Source of the DNA: Tillus elongatus
Taxonomy: Eukaryota; Arthropoda; Insecta; Coleoptera; Cleridae
Direction of reading: 5' to 3'
Assembly: GCA_964006375.1 (NCBI GenBank)
Contig: OZ023263.1
Coordinates: 134,086,454-134,150,453 of the forward strand
Length of the DNA: 64,000 bases
Shown here: piece by piece, positions 46,935 through 56,984 of the stretch
Numbering within the stretch: the stretch's first letter is position 1
How the letters are laid out: every line of letters begins with the position of its first letter
Notes under the pieces: generated by a model
What the model was told of the DNA's origin: nothing
Database searches by the model: none
Seen by the model: the letters and a program-made list of their open reading frames with translations, nothing else
Position numbers and translations under genes: made by a program

Positions 46935-47768
46935 ATGAAGTCACGCAAAAGAACAATGTCTATGCCTGAACACAGAGGCAAACAAATTAAAGTTCTTGAA
47001 AATATCTTGCTTAAACAAAGTAGTGTAGTTAATGAAGAAGAAGTAAAAAGTGATCAATCTCTACAGCAAATAATAGAGGAGATGCTTCTACCAGATACAG
47101 CAGATAATTATCAACCTACACAAGAAGATATATTTAACCAAAAGTTATTGGAGATCAATAGGAAAATCAGCGAGAAAAAACTAAGCCCAGAAGACTGTGA
47201 ACTTATATCTCAGACAACATATTTTCTTACACCAAACGGCGAAAGACAAATACATGTGGGCGTACACCCCCTAATAGAATTCCTTCCCATGGCAAAATTA
47301 TCGCAAAAAAGTGCAGTGTGCCAGTATTTATGGACATTCGAGGAATTTTTAAATGTATTACCCATAATAATTTATAATATGGAGAATAGTGTGGGGGAGA
47401 AAACTAGTGAATCATATAATTTAAGTAAATATGTAGTGAAAACACAAAGAAAAACGGCGTTGTTTAAACTACTTAATGGTGAAATGATGAACAATTTTAA
47501 TATGCCTTTGGAAGCCCTTAAAATTTTAGAAGAGATTGGCAGTGTAATTAGAGACGCTTTACTAGAATTAAAGTTAAAGCCGATTTTTAATTTAGACATG
47601 TTTGTAGCCGACACTAGAGCAGAATTATCTAGATATAAGAGTATTTCACCCCTTCCCTGTATGTTTTTCAATGCAAAACAAAAATACCAAGAAGAACTAT
47701 CTACAGTTACAGAATTCATTTCAAAATTTCAACGTATTTTAAACATACTCGTTTATAACCAATTTTAA
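46935..47768 (+). CDS. Gene X, unknown protein, intact copy
   Basis: The frame is 277 codons with an ATG start (MKSRKRTMSMPEHRG) and a TAA stop. The start is basic. Residues about 20-75 are acidic and may be disordered or helical (EEVKSDQSLQQIIEEMLLPD). Residues 75-125 include LLEINRKISEKKLSPEDCEL. The rest is predicted helical with a hydrophobic core (QYLWTFEEFLNVLPIIIYNM, ALKILEEIGSVIRDALLELK). It has no signal peptide, no membrane segment and no motif that I recognise. The promoter-like left terminal repeat lies upstream, and an AATTAAA-rich 3' end follows. A second copy faces it at 48,295-49,126. I do not recognise the family. Confidence 0.65.
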   Translation: MKSRKRTMSMPEHRGKQIKVLENILLKQSSVVNEEEVKSDQSLQQIIEEMLLPDTADNYQPTQEDIFNQKLLEINRKISEKKLSPEDCELISQTTYFLTPNGERQIHVGVHPLIEFLPMAKLSQKSAVCQYLWTFEEFLNVLPIIIYNMENSVGEKTSESYNLSKYVVKTQRKTALFKLLNGEMMNNFNMPLEALKILEEIGSVIRDALLELKLKPIFNLDMFVADTRAELSRYKSISPLPCMFFNAKQKYQEELSTVTEFISKFQRILNILVYNQF

Positions 47769-47929
47769 TATAATAACTATATATTGTAATATTTTTATAA
47801 TACAATTAAATATATTCCAGTAAATATATGTTTTTTATTATAATTCCTATTTGCAGCAAAATAGTGCAATCAGTATAATAGATATACCAAACAGCATACA
47901 TTAATTACAAAGTATAGAGGTCGTCACAG

Positions 47930-48120
47930 GTCAATCTAACAATTGATAGTTGCATCTCATAAATATAAAATCACAGGCTATTTTCAAAATGCAGTTTATT
48001 AAAGTCAATACCCAGATATGTATTGTCTAACGACACTATGACGCGCGTGTATGTAAAACTTGCATTGTGTTTTATATTTTTGCATTTATGAAATGCAGTT
48101 ATCAAGTTGTTAAATTGCTG
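47930..48120. repeat. Centre of palindrome 1
   Basis: The arms stay similar almost to the middle: CGTCACAGGTCAATCTAAC at 47,924 mirrors the complement at about 48,110-48,130, and TTGATAGTTGCAT mirrors ATGCAGTTATCAA. The least-paired core is about 47,980-48,060. The same sequence (GTCGTCACAGGTCAATTTAAC) lies between gene X relic and gene Y in palindrome 2 (about 50,612), so the break that formed palindrome 1 happened between X and Y. Confidence 0.75.
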
Positions 48121-48294
48121 ACCTGTGACGACCTCTATACTTTGTAATTAATATATGCTGTTTGGTATATCTATTATACTGATTGCACTATTTTGCTGCA
48201 AATAGGAATTATAATAAAAAAACATATATGTACAGAAATATCTTTAATTGTATTATAAAAATATTACAATATATAGTTAATATATTAAAATTGG

Positions 48295-49126
48295 TTATAA
48301 ACGAGTATGTTTAAAATACGTTGAAATTTTGAAATGAATTCTGTTACTGTAGATAGTTCTTCTTGGTATATTTGTTTTGCAATGAAAAACATACAGAGAA
48401 GGGGTGAAATATATAATAATATAATATCTATATAATTCTGCTCTAGTGTCGGCTACAAACATGTCTAAATTAAAAATCGGCTTGAACTTAAATTCTAGTA
48501 ATGCGTCTCTAATTACACTGCCAATCTCTTCTAAAATTTTAAGGGCTTCCAAAGGCATATTAAAATTGTTCATTATTTCACCATTAAGTAGTTTAAACAA
48601 CGCCGTTTTTCTTTGTGTTTTCACTACATATTTACTTAAATTATATGATTCACTAGTTTTCTCCCCCACACTATTCTCCATATTATAAATTATTATGGGT
48701 AATACATTTAAAAATTCTTCGAATGTCCATAAATACTGGCACACTGCACTTTTTTTGCGATAATTTTGCCATGGGAAGGAATTCTATTAGGGGGTGTACG
48801 CCCACATGTATTTGTCTTTCGCCGTTTGGTGTAAGAAAATATGTTGTCTGAGATATAAGTTCACAGTCTTCTGGGCTTAGTTTTTTCTCGCTGATTTTCC
48901 TATTGATCTCCAATAACTTTTGGTTAAATATATCTTCTTGTGTAGGTTGATAATTATCTGCTATATCTGGTAGAAGCATCTCCTCTATTATTTGCTGTAG
49001 AGATTGATCACTTTTTACTTCTTCTTCATTAACTACACTACTTTGTTTAAGCAAGATATTTTCAAGAACTTTAATTTGTTTGCCTCTGTGTTCAGGCATA
49101 GACATTGTTCTTTTGCGTGACTTCAT
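48295..49126 (-). pseudogene. Gene X, mirror copy, frameshifted
   Basis: This is the inverted copy of gene X. The first half (48,683-49,126) ends after LSQKK, where this copy has seven A residues against six in the left copy. The second half continues in another frame (48,295-48,744). It also has a changed end (ELYRYYIIIYFTPSL) from small indels in the ATATAATAATATAATATCTA stretch. Other differences from the left copy include D-I-ADN for D-T-ADN and E-I-MNNF for E-M-MNNF. A homopolymer difference of this kind can be a sequencing error. Confidence 0.7.
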
Positions 49127-49129
49127 ACT

Positions 49130-49770
49130 AATATTTAACTGTAATTTCGCTGCGCTGGTTATTTAAACGTTTCAAAAAGCACGGTAGTTGCATGGCTCTT
49201 TAACATGTGTACCTAAAATGCATTAACTTACGTGTTATTTTACTTATATTTGTCTTTTTTACATGGTTTCTTATGGGATATAAGCACAAATTCGAAAAAA
49301 TGGTCGGCCTTTGTTATATCATGTAGAGTCTACCAACATTTTCTATTCAGAGCGTGTTCAGACTTGCAAACCGCAAACATCCGGTGTTTGTTTACTTCGA
49401 TTTCACCAATATGGGCACCATGTTGCCAAATTTGATTTCTACTTGTCGAGACGATTAATATGACACCAAACACTATACATCTACGACACTTAATAACAAA
49501 GTTAGGTTTGCGCTGCCTCGCCGTCACCGCTGCCCCCCAACCACCGCCTCCGGCAGCGGCATTATATTCTGCTGGCCAAGGCCAGTAACATGACATCACA
49601 CACTATACCTCTATACCGTTTAATAACAAAGTTGTATTTGCGCATGCGCAAACCGCCATCTTTACGTACGTCACGTTACCAAAAATCAAAATAGCGGCTT
49701 TTCTTACTTTGACAAATGGTGCCACCTCTCGGTAAAAAAATCAAATTTCTCGGGTTTTTCACTTCCGGTC
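49130..49770 (-). repeat. Inner end of palindrome 1 (terminal-repeat copy)
   Basis: This is a mirror of the left terminal repeat: dyad modules, TGCGCATGCGCA at 49,639-49,650, AAAGATGGCGG complement, and CACTTCCGG at 49,760-49,768. The outermost part (AGTAGGTATAG) is missing; the sequence passes straight into the end of palindrome 2. Confidence 0.7.
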
Positions 49771-50285
49771 AGCCATCTTGGCCGCCATCTTCGGGGACGT
49801 CATAGTGACATCACTGGACAGAGAGCCAATAGGGGACAAACCTGAGAGGACGTGATCTAAGATGAGGTCCAAGATGGCCGACCAGAAGCGAAAAACGCGG
49901 GAAATTTATAATTTTAAACGACAGATGGCTTCACCTGGCAATGTAAGAGAACCCACCATTGTGATTTTTGTTGGTGTGTTGTACGCAAAGATAACGGTTT
50001 ACGCATGCGCAAATCTAACTTTTTATTAAGCGGTGTAGAGGTATAGTGTTTGGTGTCATGTTACTCGCCTCGGCAAGTAGAATTCAAATATAAAAGTTTA
50101 CGCATGCGCAAACCAACTTTGTAGTTTTTAAAGTTAACCCCTACGTGTTTGGTGTCATGTTAATCGTCTTGATGAGTAGAAGCCAAATTAGGCAACATGG
50201 TTCCTGTCTTGATAAAATCGAAGTAAACAAACACCGGATCTTTGCGGTTTGCAAGTCTGCGCACGCTCGTAAGAGAAAGTTAGAA
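49771..50285 (+). repeat. Inner end of palindrome 2 (terminal-repeat copy)
   Basis: GCCATCTTGGCCGCCATCTT (49,772-49,791), GACGTCATAGTGACATCAC, CCAAT (near 49,828), GAAGCGAAAAACGCGGG, TACGCATGCGCA (50,000-50,011 and 50,099-50,110) and two dyad modules (near 50,040 and 50,150). It mirrors about 57,140-57,620. The AGTAGGTATAG terminus is absent here too. Confidence 0.7.
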
Positions 50286-50470
50286 TATGCGACTACCAGA
50301 CATGTTTAATCAAGCAGAATTATCTAGATGTATGAGTATTCCGATTGTCCCCCTGTATGTTTTTCATTGAAAAACAAAAATACCAAAAAGACCTATCGAT
50401 AGTTAATATCGTTGTTTCTAGACAACATATTCGTTTATAACCAGTTTTAAGATCATAACTATATATTATA
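50285..50470 (+). pseudogene. Relic of gene X 3' end
   Basis: GACATGTTT, then GCAGAATTATCTAGAT, CCCTGTATGTTTTTCA and ACTCGTTTATAACCAxTTTTAA-like ending match the last 170 bp of gene X at 47,598-47,768. The first four-fifths of X is deleted. The mirror relic lies at about 56,985-57,130. So the ancestor of palindrome 2 also carried X before Y. Confidence 0.65.
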
Positions 50471-50790
50471 GTATGTTTTAATACAATTAAAGACATTTCA
50501 CTACGTATATGTTTTTATTTGATTAGAATTCCTATTTACATCGAAGCAATATAATTAGAAGAGAGATTTATCAAACAGCATTTATTAACTACAAAGTAGA
50601 GAAGTCGTCACAGGTCAATTTAACAATTGATAGTTGCATCTCATTCATGCAAAAATTTAAAAACAAAGGCTATTTTCCATATCTAATTTACTAAAGACAA
50701 TAGCCAGATATGCGTGTATTGAGAACTGCATTTCATTGAAACGTATAAATGGTCAGCACATTTAATCATAATTACAGTTGAAACAATATT

Positions 50791-51717
50791 ATGGAGAAAA
50801 TCATAAGTGATCGCAATAGATTTTTAAAGTTTACACAGAAGCCAAACAGAAAAATACAACTAATGAGAGTACATGAAGAGAGGGGAAGAGAGCAGCGAAA
50901 CCCATTTAACAACAAAGCATGCAGCAATAAGGTTAGTTCAAAGCTAAATGTTGAAGATACTCGGTGTACGTAATTATAATTGTATCAACATGTTGTACGA
51001 TGAGAGTAATGATTCTCGAGTCACAGATCCAGAACATAATAGAAAACGGTCTAATATAGACGAAAATGATGGCCCTGAGAGTACCAAACCTGCTACTAAC
51101 GATGTTTGTGAAGATTGTTATTGGGGTCAAATTGATGCAGCTCTGCGACAGAATATTAGTGAGATTAAGCAAGAAATAGAATGCTGCTAGTAACAAGGTA
51201 TACTTCAACTCTAAGTGTTTCAATTGGTTTATCAAAAGCGGCCGGAGTGATTCCAATAATTAAAATTGTAAATACAAGTCTATATCCACCAAGTCCAAAT
51301 ATAGCAATCTCATCTAGCTCATGGGAATGGGATTATTTTATTTCAACACTGACAAAAGCAGCTGAAGAGTACTTTAACGAAGATAATAAGATTGAACCTG
51401 AAAATATTGGAGTATGTATCGTCAAACCAATTAAAATGCTAAGCAGTAAAGGTATATCAATCTCAGATGATTCTGTTACTTTTTATTTAACCGAAGATGC
51501 AGTTCAACAGCTACTAGATCTAGTTGAAATCATCAACGAACAGGTGAAGTTTTTAAGTAATTTGAAGTTTGATATTCGACTTGGTGATTTCCTTTATTGT
51601 GTTGCTGATGTTCTCAAATGTGTGAATAAGAAGGAGCTACCGTGTGACGAGGAGATTGTAAAACTCCTAAAAGTCATGTTAAAAACTGTGAATCAACATT
51701 CCGAGTTTGTATGTTAG
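50791..51717 (+). pseudogene. Gene Y, left-arm copy, two frameshifts
   Basis: The N-terminal block (50,791-50,973; ISDRNRFLKF) is separated by a +1 shift from the next block (50,948 on; YNCINML, then NDGPE). A one-base loss near 51,175 shifts again before MLLVTRYTSTLSVSIGLSKA. The last 178 codons (51,181-51,717) are intact: SSSSWEWDYFISTLTKAAEE, IGVCIVKPIKMLSSKGISIS, LTEDAVQQLLDLVEIINEQV. The first shift is in both arms and so predates the palindrome; the second is only here. The protein is soluble and Ile/Ser-rich, and I do not recognise it. Confidence 0.65.
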
Positions 51718-51999
51718 AATGCTTACACTTTGCAAAGAATCAAATACTTAATCGTTTTAAAGAAATACACACGATATACAATCGCCCATTTTAAAGCAGG
51801 TTTCATCATCCTGACCGCCCTAAGCCAAAATATGTTTTATATCTACAAACCACCAAATGTTACAGAAGTGAGAATTTGTTTCGATGACAATAACTGTATG
51901 AAATGGTTTAGTCTTCCAGCAACATACCAAAACAACGATCAGATGCTTGAAGTTTCAACATACAACATATTCAAAATTAAAAGTGATATGGTGCGCTAA
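51718..51999 (+). CDS. Gene Z, in frame with gene Y after a TAG
   Basis: Gene Y ends at TAG (51,715-51,717), and the same frame runs on for about 93 codons with no ATG near its start. The product has a basic, hydrophobic start (RIKYLIVLKKYTRYTIAHFK), FIILTAL, and then VRICFDDNNCMKWFSLPATY. Both arms keep this frame open (one S/I change), so it is probably used, either as an extension of Y by stop readthrough or as the true end of Y after a nonsense mutation before the duplication. Family unknown. Confidence 0.5.
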   Translation, partial: NAYTLQRIKYLIVLKKYTRYTIAHFKAGFIILTALSQNMFYIYKPPNVTEVRICFDDNNCMKWFSLPATYQNNDQMLEVSTYNIFKIKSDMVR

Positions 52000-52409
52000 A
52001 AACGTATGTTCCTGTTTGATAACGGTACCCGTGATGAGACATCTGATTGGAGAACCCTCATATTAACTGATTCATATCGGTTCACTTCAAATTATATTTC
52101 TATGTGTATATCACCTGGTTATCTTGTATATCTAACTATATTTATGTTGATGTACTTTTGTTTTTAATATAACACTGTAATTAAAGATATATATCGTAAA
52201 CATGTTTGTTTGTAAATAAATATACATAAAGTGAACACATATGTTTTATTTATTAGGTAAGTAAGACGTGTGAAACATATAGTCAGAAACACAAGTTTAA
52301 ACCGTAAGTGGTGTCAACATCTATAAATTGTCGTACACACTCGTAAGCTCATTCAAAAATTTAGTTGTCGTAGAAGGAAGAAGTGCTTCAATCTGCTCTA
52401 TATGTTCAA

Positions 52410-53177
52410 ATGGCTACATTAAGTGATGTGTGTTACCAGCAAATTAAAGACAATTTTTGGTATGGTTTATTCGGAGACTTCCAATTAATTATTGATAAGA
52501 ACACTGGTTATTTCAATGCGACAAAATTGTGTAAGAGTGGTGAGAAAAGATTCAGACATTGGTTGGAAAATAAGAAAACTAAAGAGTTGATTGTCTATTA
52601 CAACAGTCAGGTAAAGGAACATCTGGGGCATCAGAATACCGATACCCTAAATATTCTAACCGAAGGTGCCTACTTAGAATCACATCTAGGGGGCCGGAAT
52701 TCAGGCCCCCTAGATGTATCGGAAGCAACATCTCAACTAACACCAACAACTGCTACATACTTGATGCACTTTGGTGGAACACAGACTGAAAACAACTTGA
52801 TATCTGGTACATATGTCTGCAAAGATTTAATATTAAATTTGGCTTGTTGGATATCCAATCGTTTCTATGAAAAGTGTAATCAAATCATTTTTGATTTTTT
52901 CGCAAATGAATTTAATCAAAAATACAAGGATAACCTTGAAGTAAAATTAATGGAGATAGATGATGAAGTGCAGCGTATGCGAGAAACAAATGCTAAGGTC
53001 ACAGAACATCTCGAAGATATACTCCCAAAACCAAGTAACCGAGGAAAAATATGTGTATTTGGTTTACTTTCAAGAAATGAGACAGACGCTACATACCCAT
53101 ATCATGCAGTGAAAATGCTCGTGGCTGTTCCGACCCGACGTTGCCGTCACAGGGTGGAGGGGTCTAACCTGAGATGA
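52410..53177 (+). pseudogene. KilA-N/DUF3627 protein, left-arm copy, 3' end replaced
   Basis: It starts at ATG 52,410. Residues about 10-50 match the KilA-N/MSV199 type (FWYGLFGDFQLIIDKNTGYF, NATKLCKSGEKRFRHWL). An unusual segment encoded by two DNA hairpins follows (about residues 65-105), then ISGTYVCKDLILNLACWISN, a helical linker, and the start of DUF3627 (GKICVFGLLSRNE, ATYPYHAVK). After about 53,115 the homologous frame ends and spacer sequence supplies an unrelated tail of about 20 residues. The mirror copy has the full end. Confidence 0.75.
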
Positions 53178-53420
53178 CATCAACAGGGTGGAGAGGTCTA
53201 ACCTGAGATGATGTCATCGGTGCAACTAACCTGACATGCTGGTGTGATGATTGGTCTGAGTCACAGTTGGTGACGTCACAGGGTGGAGGGGCCTAACCTG
53301 GCTGGTGAGATGATTGGTTTGAGGAATGAGTGTTGGCAGGTCAGCGGTGTGCAACTAACCTGAGATGCTGGTGTGATGATTGGTCTGAGATTCCTCAGAG
53401 GATGAAGGAGTGAAGAACAC
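53117..53420. repeat. Spacer: terminal-repeat-like tandem units
   Basis: GGGTGGAG(G/A)GGTCTAACCTG recurs three times and CTAACCTGAGATG(A/C) several times, with ATGATTGGTCTGAG twice. CTAACCTGAGATGA also occurs in the Polinton-type termini at 1.46 kb, so this looks like terminal-repeat sequence of a related element carried into the middle of palindrome 2. Confidence 0.55.
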
Positions 53421-53562
53421 TTGGGATGATGAATGTATAACCTAGAGAGATGGTTCCTTTGGAATAGATTATGACATACATTTAAAACGATTGTTTCGTT
53501 GAAATATTTTATAAAATTCGTTAGCATGGATAGCTGTATGTCGTGTTAGACACTTGCCCAAC

Positions 53563-53768
53563 ACCTGTCTGTCCTGTAAGACCGCTGTCTGTCCTGCTAG
53601 ACAGCTGTCTATCCTGGTAGACAGCTGGCCTGTCAGGCAGCTGCCTGTCCTGCTAGACAGCTGTCTATCCTGTTAGACAGCTGTCTATCCTGTTAGACAG
53701 CTGTCTATCCTGTTAGACAGCTGTCTATCCTGTTAGACAGCTGTCTATTCGGCTAGATAGTTGTCTGT
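53563..53768. repeat. Tandem array of a 20-bp palindromic unit
   Basis: About ten units of CTGTCTATCCTGTTAGACAG with small variations. Each unit is itself a dyad (CTGTCTA...TAGACAG), and joined units also form TAGACAGCTGTCTA. It has no spacers of unique sequence, so it is not a CRISPR array. Confidence 0.85.
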
Positions 53769-53810
53769 CGTTGGCTGTATCTTGGAGAGATTGGTCTGCT
53801 TTTGGCTACC

Positions 53811-53981
53811 GATGTTAAGGCTGCCTACAACGCTACTGTTCCTCGCTCAACTGGTGTAAAACATCAAGATGTTAGTAAGACAAATGACGAGACTATTAAA
53901 CAAGTCTACTCAAATATTAAAGTGTTTGAGCAGAATAAATTTAAAGTGGGTGATGTATGTTTCTTGGATAAATGCAGATGA
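53811..53981 (+). pseudogene. Polinton-type integrase C-terminal remnant
   Basis: The plus frame of 56 codons, ending at TGA 53,979-53,981, reads AAYNATVPRSTGVKHQDVSK, then YSNIKVFEQNKFKVGDVCF. This resembles the end of retroviral/Polinton-type integrases: the YN-x-T-x-H-x-STG-x-KP region, then a helix, then KFK-x-GD-x-VRI. The core with catalytic residues is missing. It fits the Polinton assignment of the whole element, and it could come from a related element carried into the spacer. Confidence 0.5.
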
Positions 53982-54083
53982 TGTTAAATAAGTTTATATT
54001 TAATGTCTCAATGCACTTAGAATAAAAGTCTTTGTTAAATTTTTTTCCATATCACATCTATTCCAATTTAACTCGGTAAACAA

Positions 54084-55013
54084 TTAAAATGTATGACGTA
54101 AATCAATAATATTCTGAATAAACTTCTCTTGTGGTACATCTGCTATCTGTAGATCGTTTATATTCGTCTTAAGGTATTTTACTTCGGTCTTTATTCTATT
54201 GAAGATATTTGTATAATTTGGATCATACAACATGTTTAGAACCATTTCGGAATCGGGATTTTTATTTTTAAAGTTTCTAACAGCTCTTCGAAAACTTTTC
54301 TTCTGCGTTTTCACTGCATGATATGGGTATGTAGCGTCTGTCTCATTTCTTGAAAGTAAACCAAATACACATATTTTTCCTCGGTTACTTGGTTTTGGGA
54401 GTATATCTTCGAGATGTTCTGTGGCCTTAGCATTTGTTTCTCGCATACGCTGCACTTCATCATCTATCTCCATTAACTTTACTTCAAGGTTATCCGTGTA
54501 TTTTTTATTAAATTCATTTGCTAAAAAATCAAAAATGATTTGATTACACTTTTCATAGAAACGATTGGATATCCAACAAGCCAAATTTAATATTAAATCT
54601 TTGCAGACATATGTACCAGATATCAAGTTGTTTTCAGTCTGTGTTCCACCAAAGTCCACCAAGTATATAGCAGTTGTTGGTGCTAGTTGAGATGTTGCTT
54701 CCGACACATCTAGGGGGCCTGAATTCCGCCCCCCTAGATGTGATTCTAAGTGGGCACCTTCGGTTAGAATATTTAGGGTATCGGTATTCCGATACCCCAG
54801 ATGTTCCTTTACCTGACTGTTGTAATAGACAGTCAACTCTTTAGTTTTCTTATTTTCCAACCAATGTCTGAATCTTTTCTCACCACTCTTACACAATTTT
54901 GTCGCATTGAAATAACCAGTGTTCTTATCAATAATTAATTGGAAGTCTCCGAATAAACCATACCAAAAGTTGTCTTTAATTTGCTGGTAACACACATCAC
55001 TTAATGTAGCCAT
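54084..55013 (-). CDS. KilA-N/DUF3627 (BRO-like) protein, intact copy
   Basis: The frame is intact, 309 codons from ATG at 55,013 (an upstream in-frame GTG lies at 55,040). The KilA-N/MSV199-type DNA-binding part is FWYGLFGDFQLIIDKNTGYF and FRHWLENKKTKEL, then, after a hairpin-coded insert, LILNLACWISNRFYEKCNQI. A charged helical linker (VKLMEIDDEVQRMRETNAKA) follows. The DUF3627-like end has GKICVFGLLSRNET, YPYHAVKTQKKSFRRAVRNF and MLYDPNYTNIFNRIKTEV. This pairing is typical of entomopoxviruses, iridoviruses and nudiviruses. The family binds DNA; its exact role is not known. About ten amino-acid differences separate it from the left-arm copy. Confidence 0.85.
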   Translation of the reverse strand: MATLSDVCYQQIKDNFWYGLFGDFQLIIDKNTGYFNATKLCKSGEKRFRHWLENKKTKELTVYYNSQVKEHLGYRNTDTLNILTEGAHLESHLGGRNSGPLDVSEATSQLAPTTAIYLVDFGGTQTENNLISGTYVCKDLILNLACWISNRFYEKCNQIIFDFLANEFNKKYTDNLEVKLMEIDDEVQRMRETNAKATEHLEDILPKPSNRGKICVFGLLSRNETDATYPYHAVKTQKKSFRRAVRNFKNKNPDSEMVLNMLYDPNYTNIFNRIKTEVKYLKTNINDLQIADVPQEKFIQNIIDLRHTF

Positions 55014-55423
55014 TTGAACATATAGAGCAGATTGAAGCACTTCTTCCTTCTACGACAACTAAATTTTTGAATGAGCTTACGAGTGTGTACGACAATTTAT
55101 AGATGTTGACACCACTTACGGTTTAAACTTGTGTTTCTGACTATATGTTTCACACGTCTTACTTACCTAATAAATAAAACATATGTGTTCACTTTATGTA
55201 TATTTATTTACAAACAAACATGTTTACGATATATATCTTTAATTACAGTGTTATATTAAAAACAAAAGTACATCAACATAAATATAGTTAGATATACAAG
55301 ATAACCAGGTGATATACACATAGAAATATAATTTGAAGTAAACCGATATGAATCAGTTAATATGAGGGTTCTCCAATCAGATGTCTCATCACGGGTACCG
55401 TTATCAAACAGGAACATACGTTT

Positions 55424-55705
55424 TTAGCGCACCATATCACTTTTAATTTTGAATATGTTGTATGTTGAAACTTCAAGCATCTGATCGTTGTTTTGGTATG
55501 TTGCTGGAAGACTAAACCATTTCATACAGTTATTGTCATCGAAACAAATTCTCACTTCTGTAACATTTGGTGGTTTGTAGATATAAAACATATTTTGGAT
55601 TAGGGCGGTCAGGATGATGAAACCTGCTTTAAAATGGGCGATTGTATATCGTGTGTATTTCTTTAAAACGATTAAGTATTTGATTCTTTGCAAAGTGTAA
55701 GCATT
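55424..55705 (-). CDS. Gene Z, right-arm copy
   Basis: It is the mirror of 51,718-51,999, in frame with the end of gene Y after a TAG and open for about 93 codons. It differs from the left copy at one residue (TALIQN for TALSQN). See the left copy for content and the readthrough question. Confidence 0.5.
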   Translation of the reverse strand, partial: NAYTLQRIKYLIVLKKYTRYTIAHFKAGFIILTALIQNMFYIYKPPNVTEVRICFDDNNCMKWFSLPATYQNNDQMLEVSTYNIFKIKSDMVR

Positions 55706-56633
55706 CTAACATACAAACTCGGAATGTTGATTCACAGTTTTTAACATGACTTTTAGGAGTTTTACAATCTCCTCGTCACACGGTAGCTCCTTCTTATTCA
55801 CACATTTGAGAACATCAGCAACACAATAAAGGAAATCACCAAGTCGAATATCAAACTTCAAATTACTTAAAAACTTCACCTGTTCGTTGATGATTTCAAC
55901 TAGATCTAGTAGCTGTTGAACTGCATCTTCGGTTAAATAAAAAGTAACAGAATCATCTGAGATTGATATACCTTTACTGCTTAGCATTTTAATTGGTTTG
56001 ACGATACATACTCCAATATTTTCAGGTTCAATCTTATTATCTTCGTTAAAGTACTCTTCAGCTGCTTTTGTCAGTGTTGAAATAAAATAATCCCATTCCC
56101 ATGAGCTAGATGAGATTGCTATATTTGGACTTGGTGGATATAGACTTGTATTTACAATTTTAATTATTGGAATCACTCCGGCCGCTTTTGATAAACCAAT
56201 TGAAACACTTAGAGTTGAAGTATACCTTGTTACTAGCAGCATTCTACTTTCTTGCTTAATCTCACTAATATTCTGTCGCAGAGCTGCATCAATTTGACCC
56301 CAATAACAATCTTCACAAACATCGTTAGTAGCAGGTTTGGTACTCTCAGGGCCATCATTTTCGTCTATATTAGACCGTTTTCTATTATGTTCTGGATCTG
56401 TGACTCGAGAATCATTACTCTCATCGTACAACATGTTGATACAATTATAATTACGTACACCGAGTATCTTCAACATTTAGCTTTGAACTAACCTTATTGC
56501 TGCATGCTTTGTTGTTAAATGGGTTTCGCTGCCCTCTTCCCCCCTCTTCATGTACTCTCATTGGTTGTATTTTTCTGTTTGGCTTCTGTTTAAACTTTAA
56601 AAATCTATTGCGATCACTTATGATTTTCTCCAT
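55706..56633 (-). pseudogene. Gene Y, right-arm copy, one frameshift
   Basis: The N-terminal block (56,451-56,633) and the 256-codon main frame (55,706-56,476) are offset by the old +1 shift shared with the left arm. The main frame is intact here, joining AALRQNISEIKQES to RMLLVTRYTST without the break seen in the left arm. It ends at the TAG before gene Z. The main frame has its own ATG (56,476), so a 256-residue protein could be made. Confidence 0.65.
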
Positions 56634-56984
56634 GATATTGTTTCAACTGTAATTATGATTAAATGTGCTGACCATTTATACGTTTCAATGAAATGCAGTT
56701 CTCAATACACGCATATCTGGCTATTGTCTTTAGTAAATTAAATATGGAAAATAGCCTTTGTTTTTAAATTTTTGCATGAATGAGATGCAACTATCAATTG
56801 TTAAATTGACCTGTGACGACTTCTCTACTTTGTAGTTAATAAATGCTGTTTGATATATCTCTCTTCTAATTATTACACTGCTTCGATGTAAATAGGAATT
56901 CTAATCAAATAAAAACATATACGTAGTGAAATGTCTTTAATTGTATTAAAACATACTATAATATATAGTTATGATCTTAAAACT

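Noticed and set aside
53563..53768. CRISPR-like array
   Set aside because: The 20-bp palindromic units follow each other directly with no unique spacers, and the setting is an animal genome. It is a tandem dyad array.
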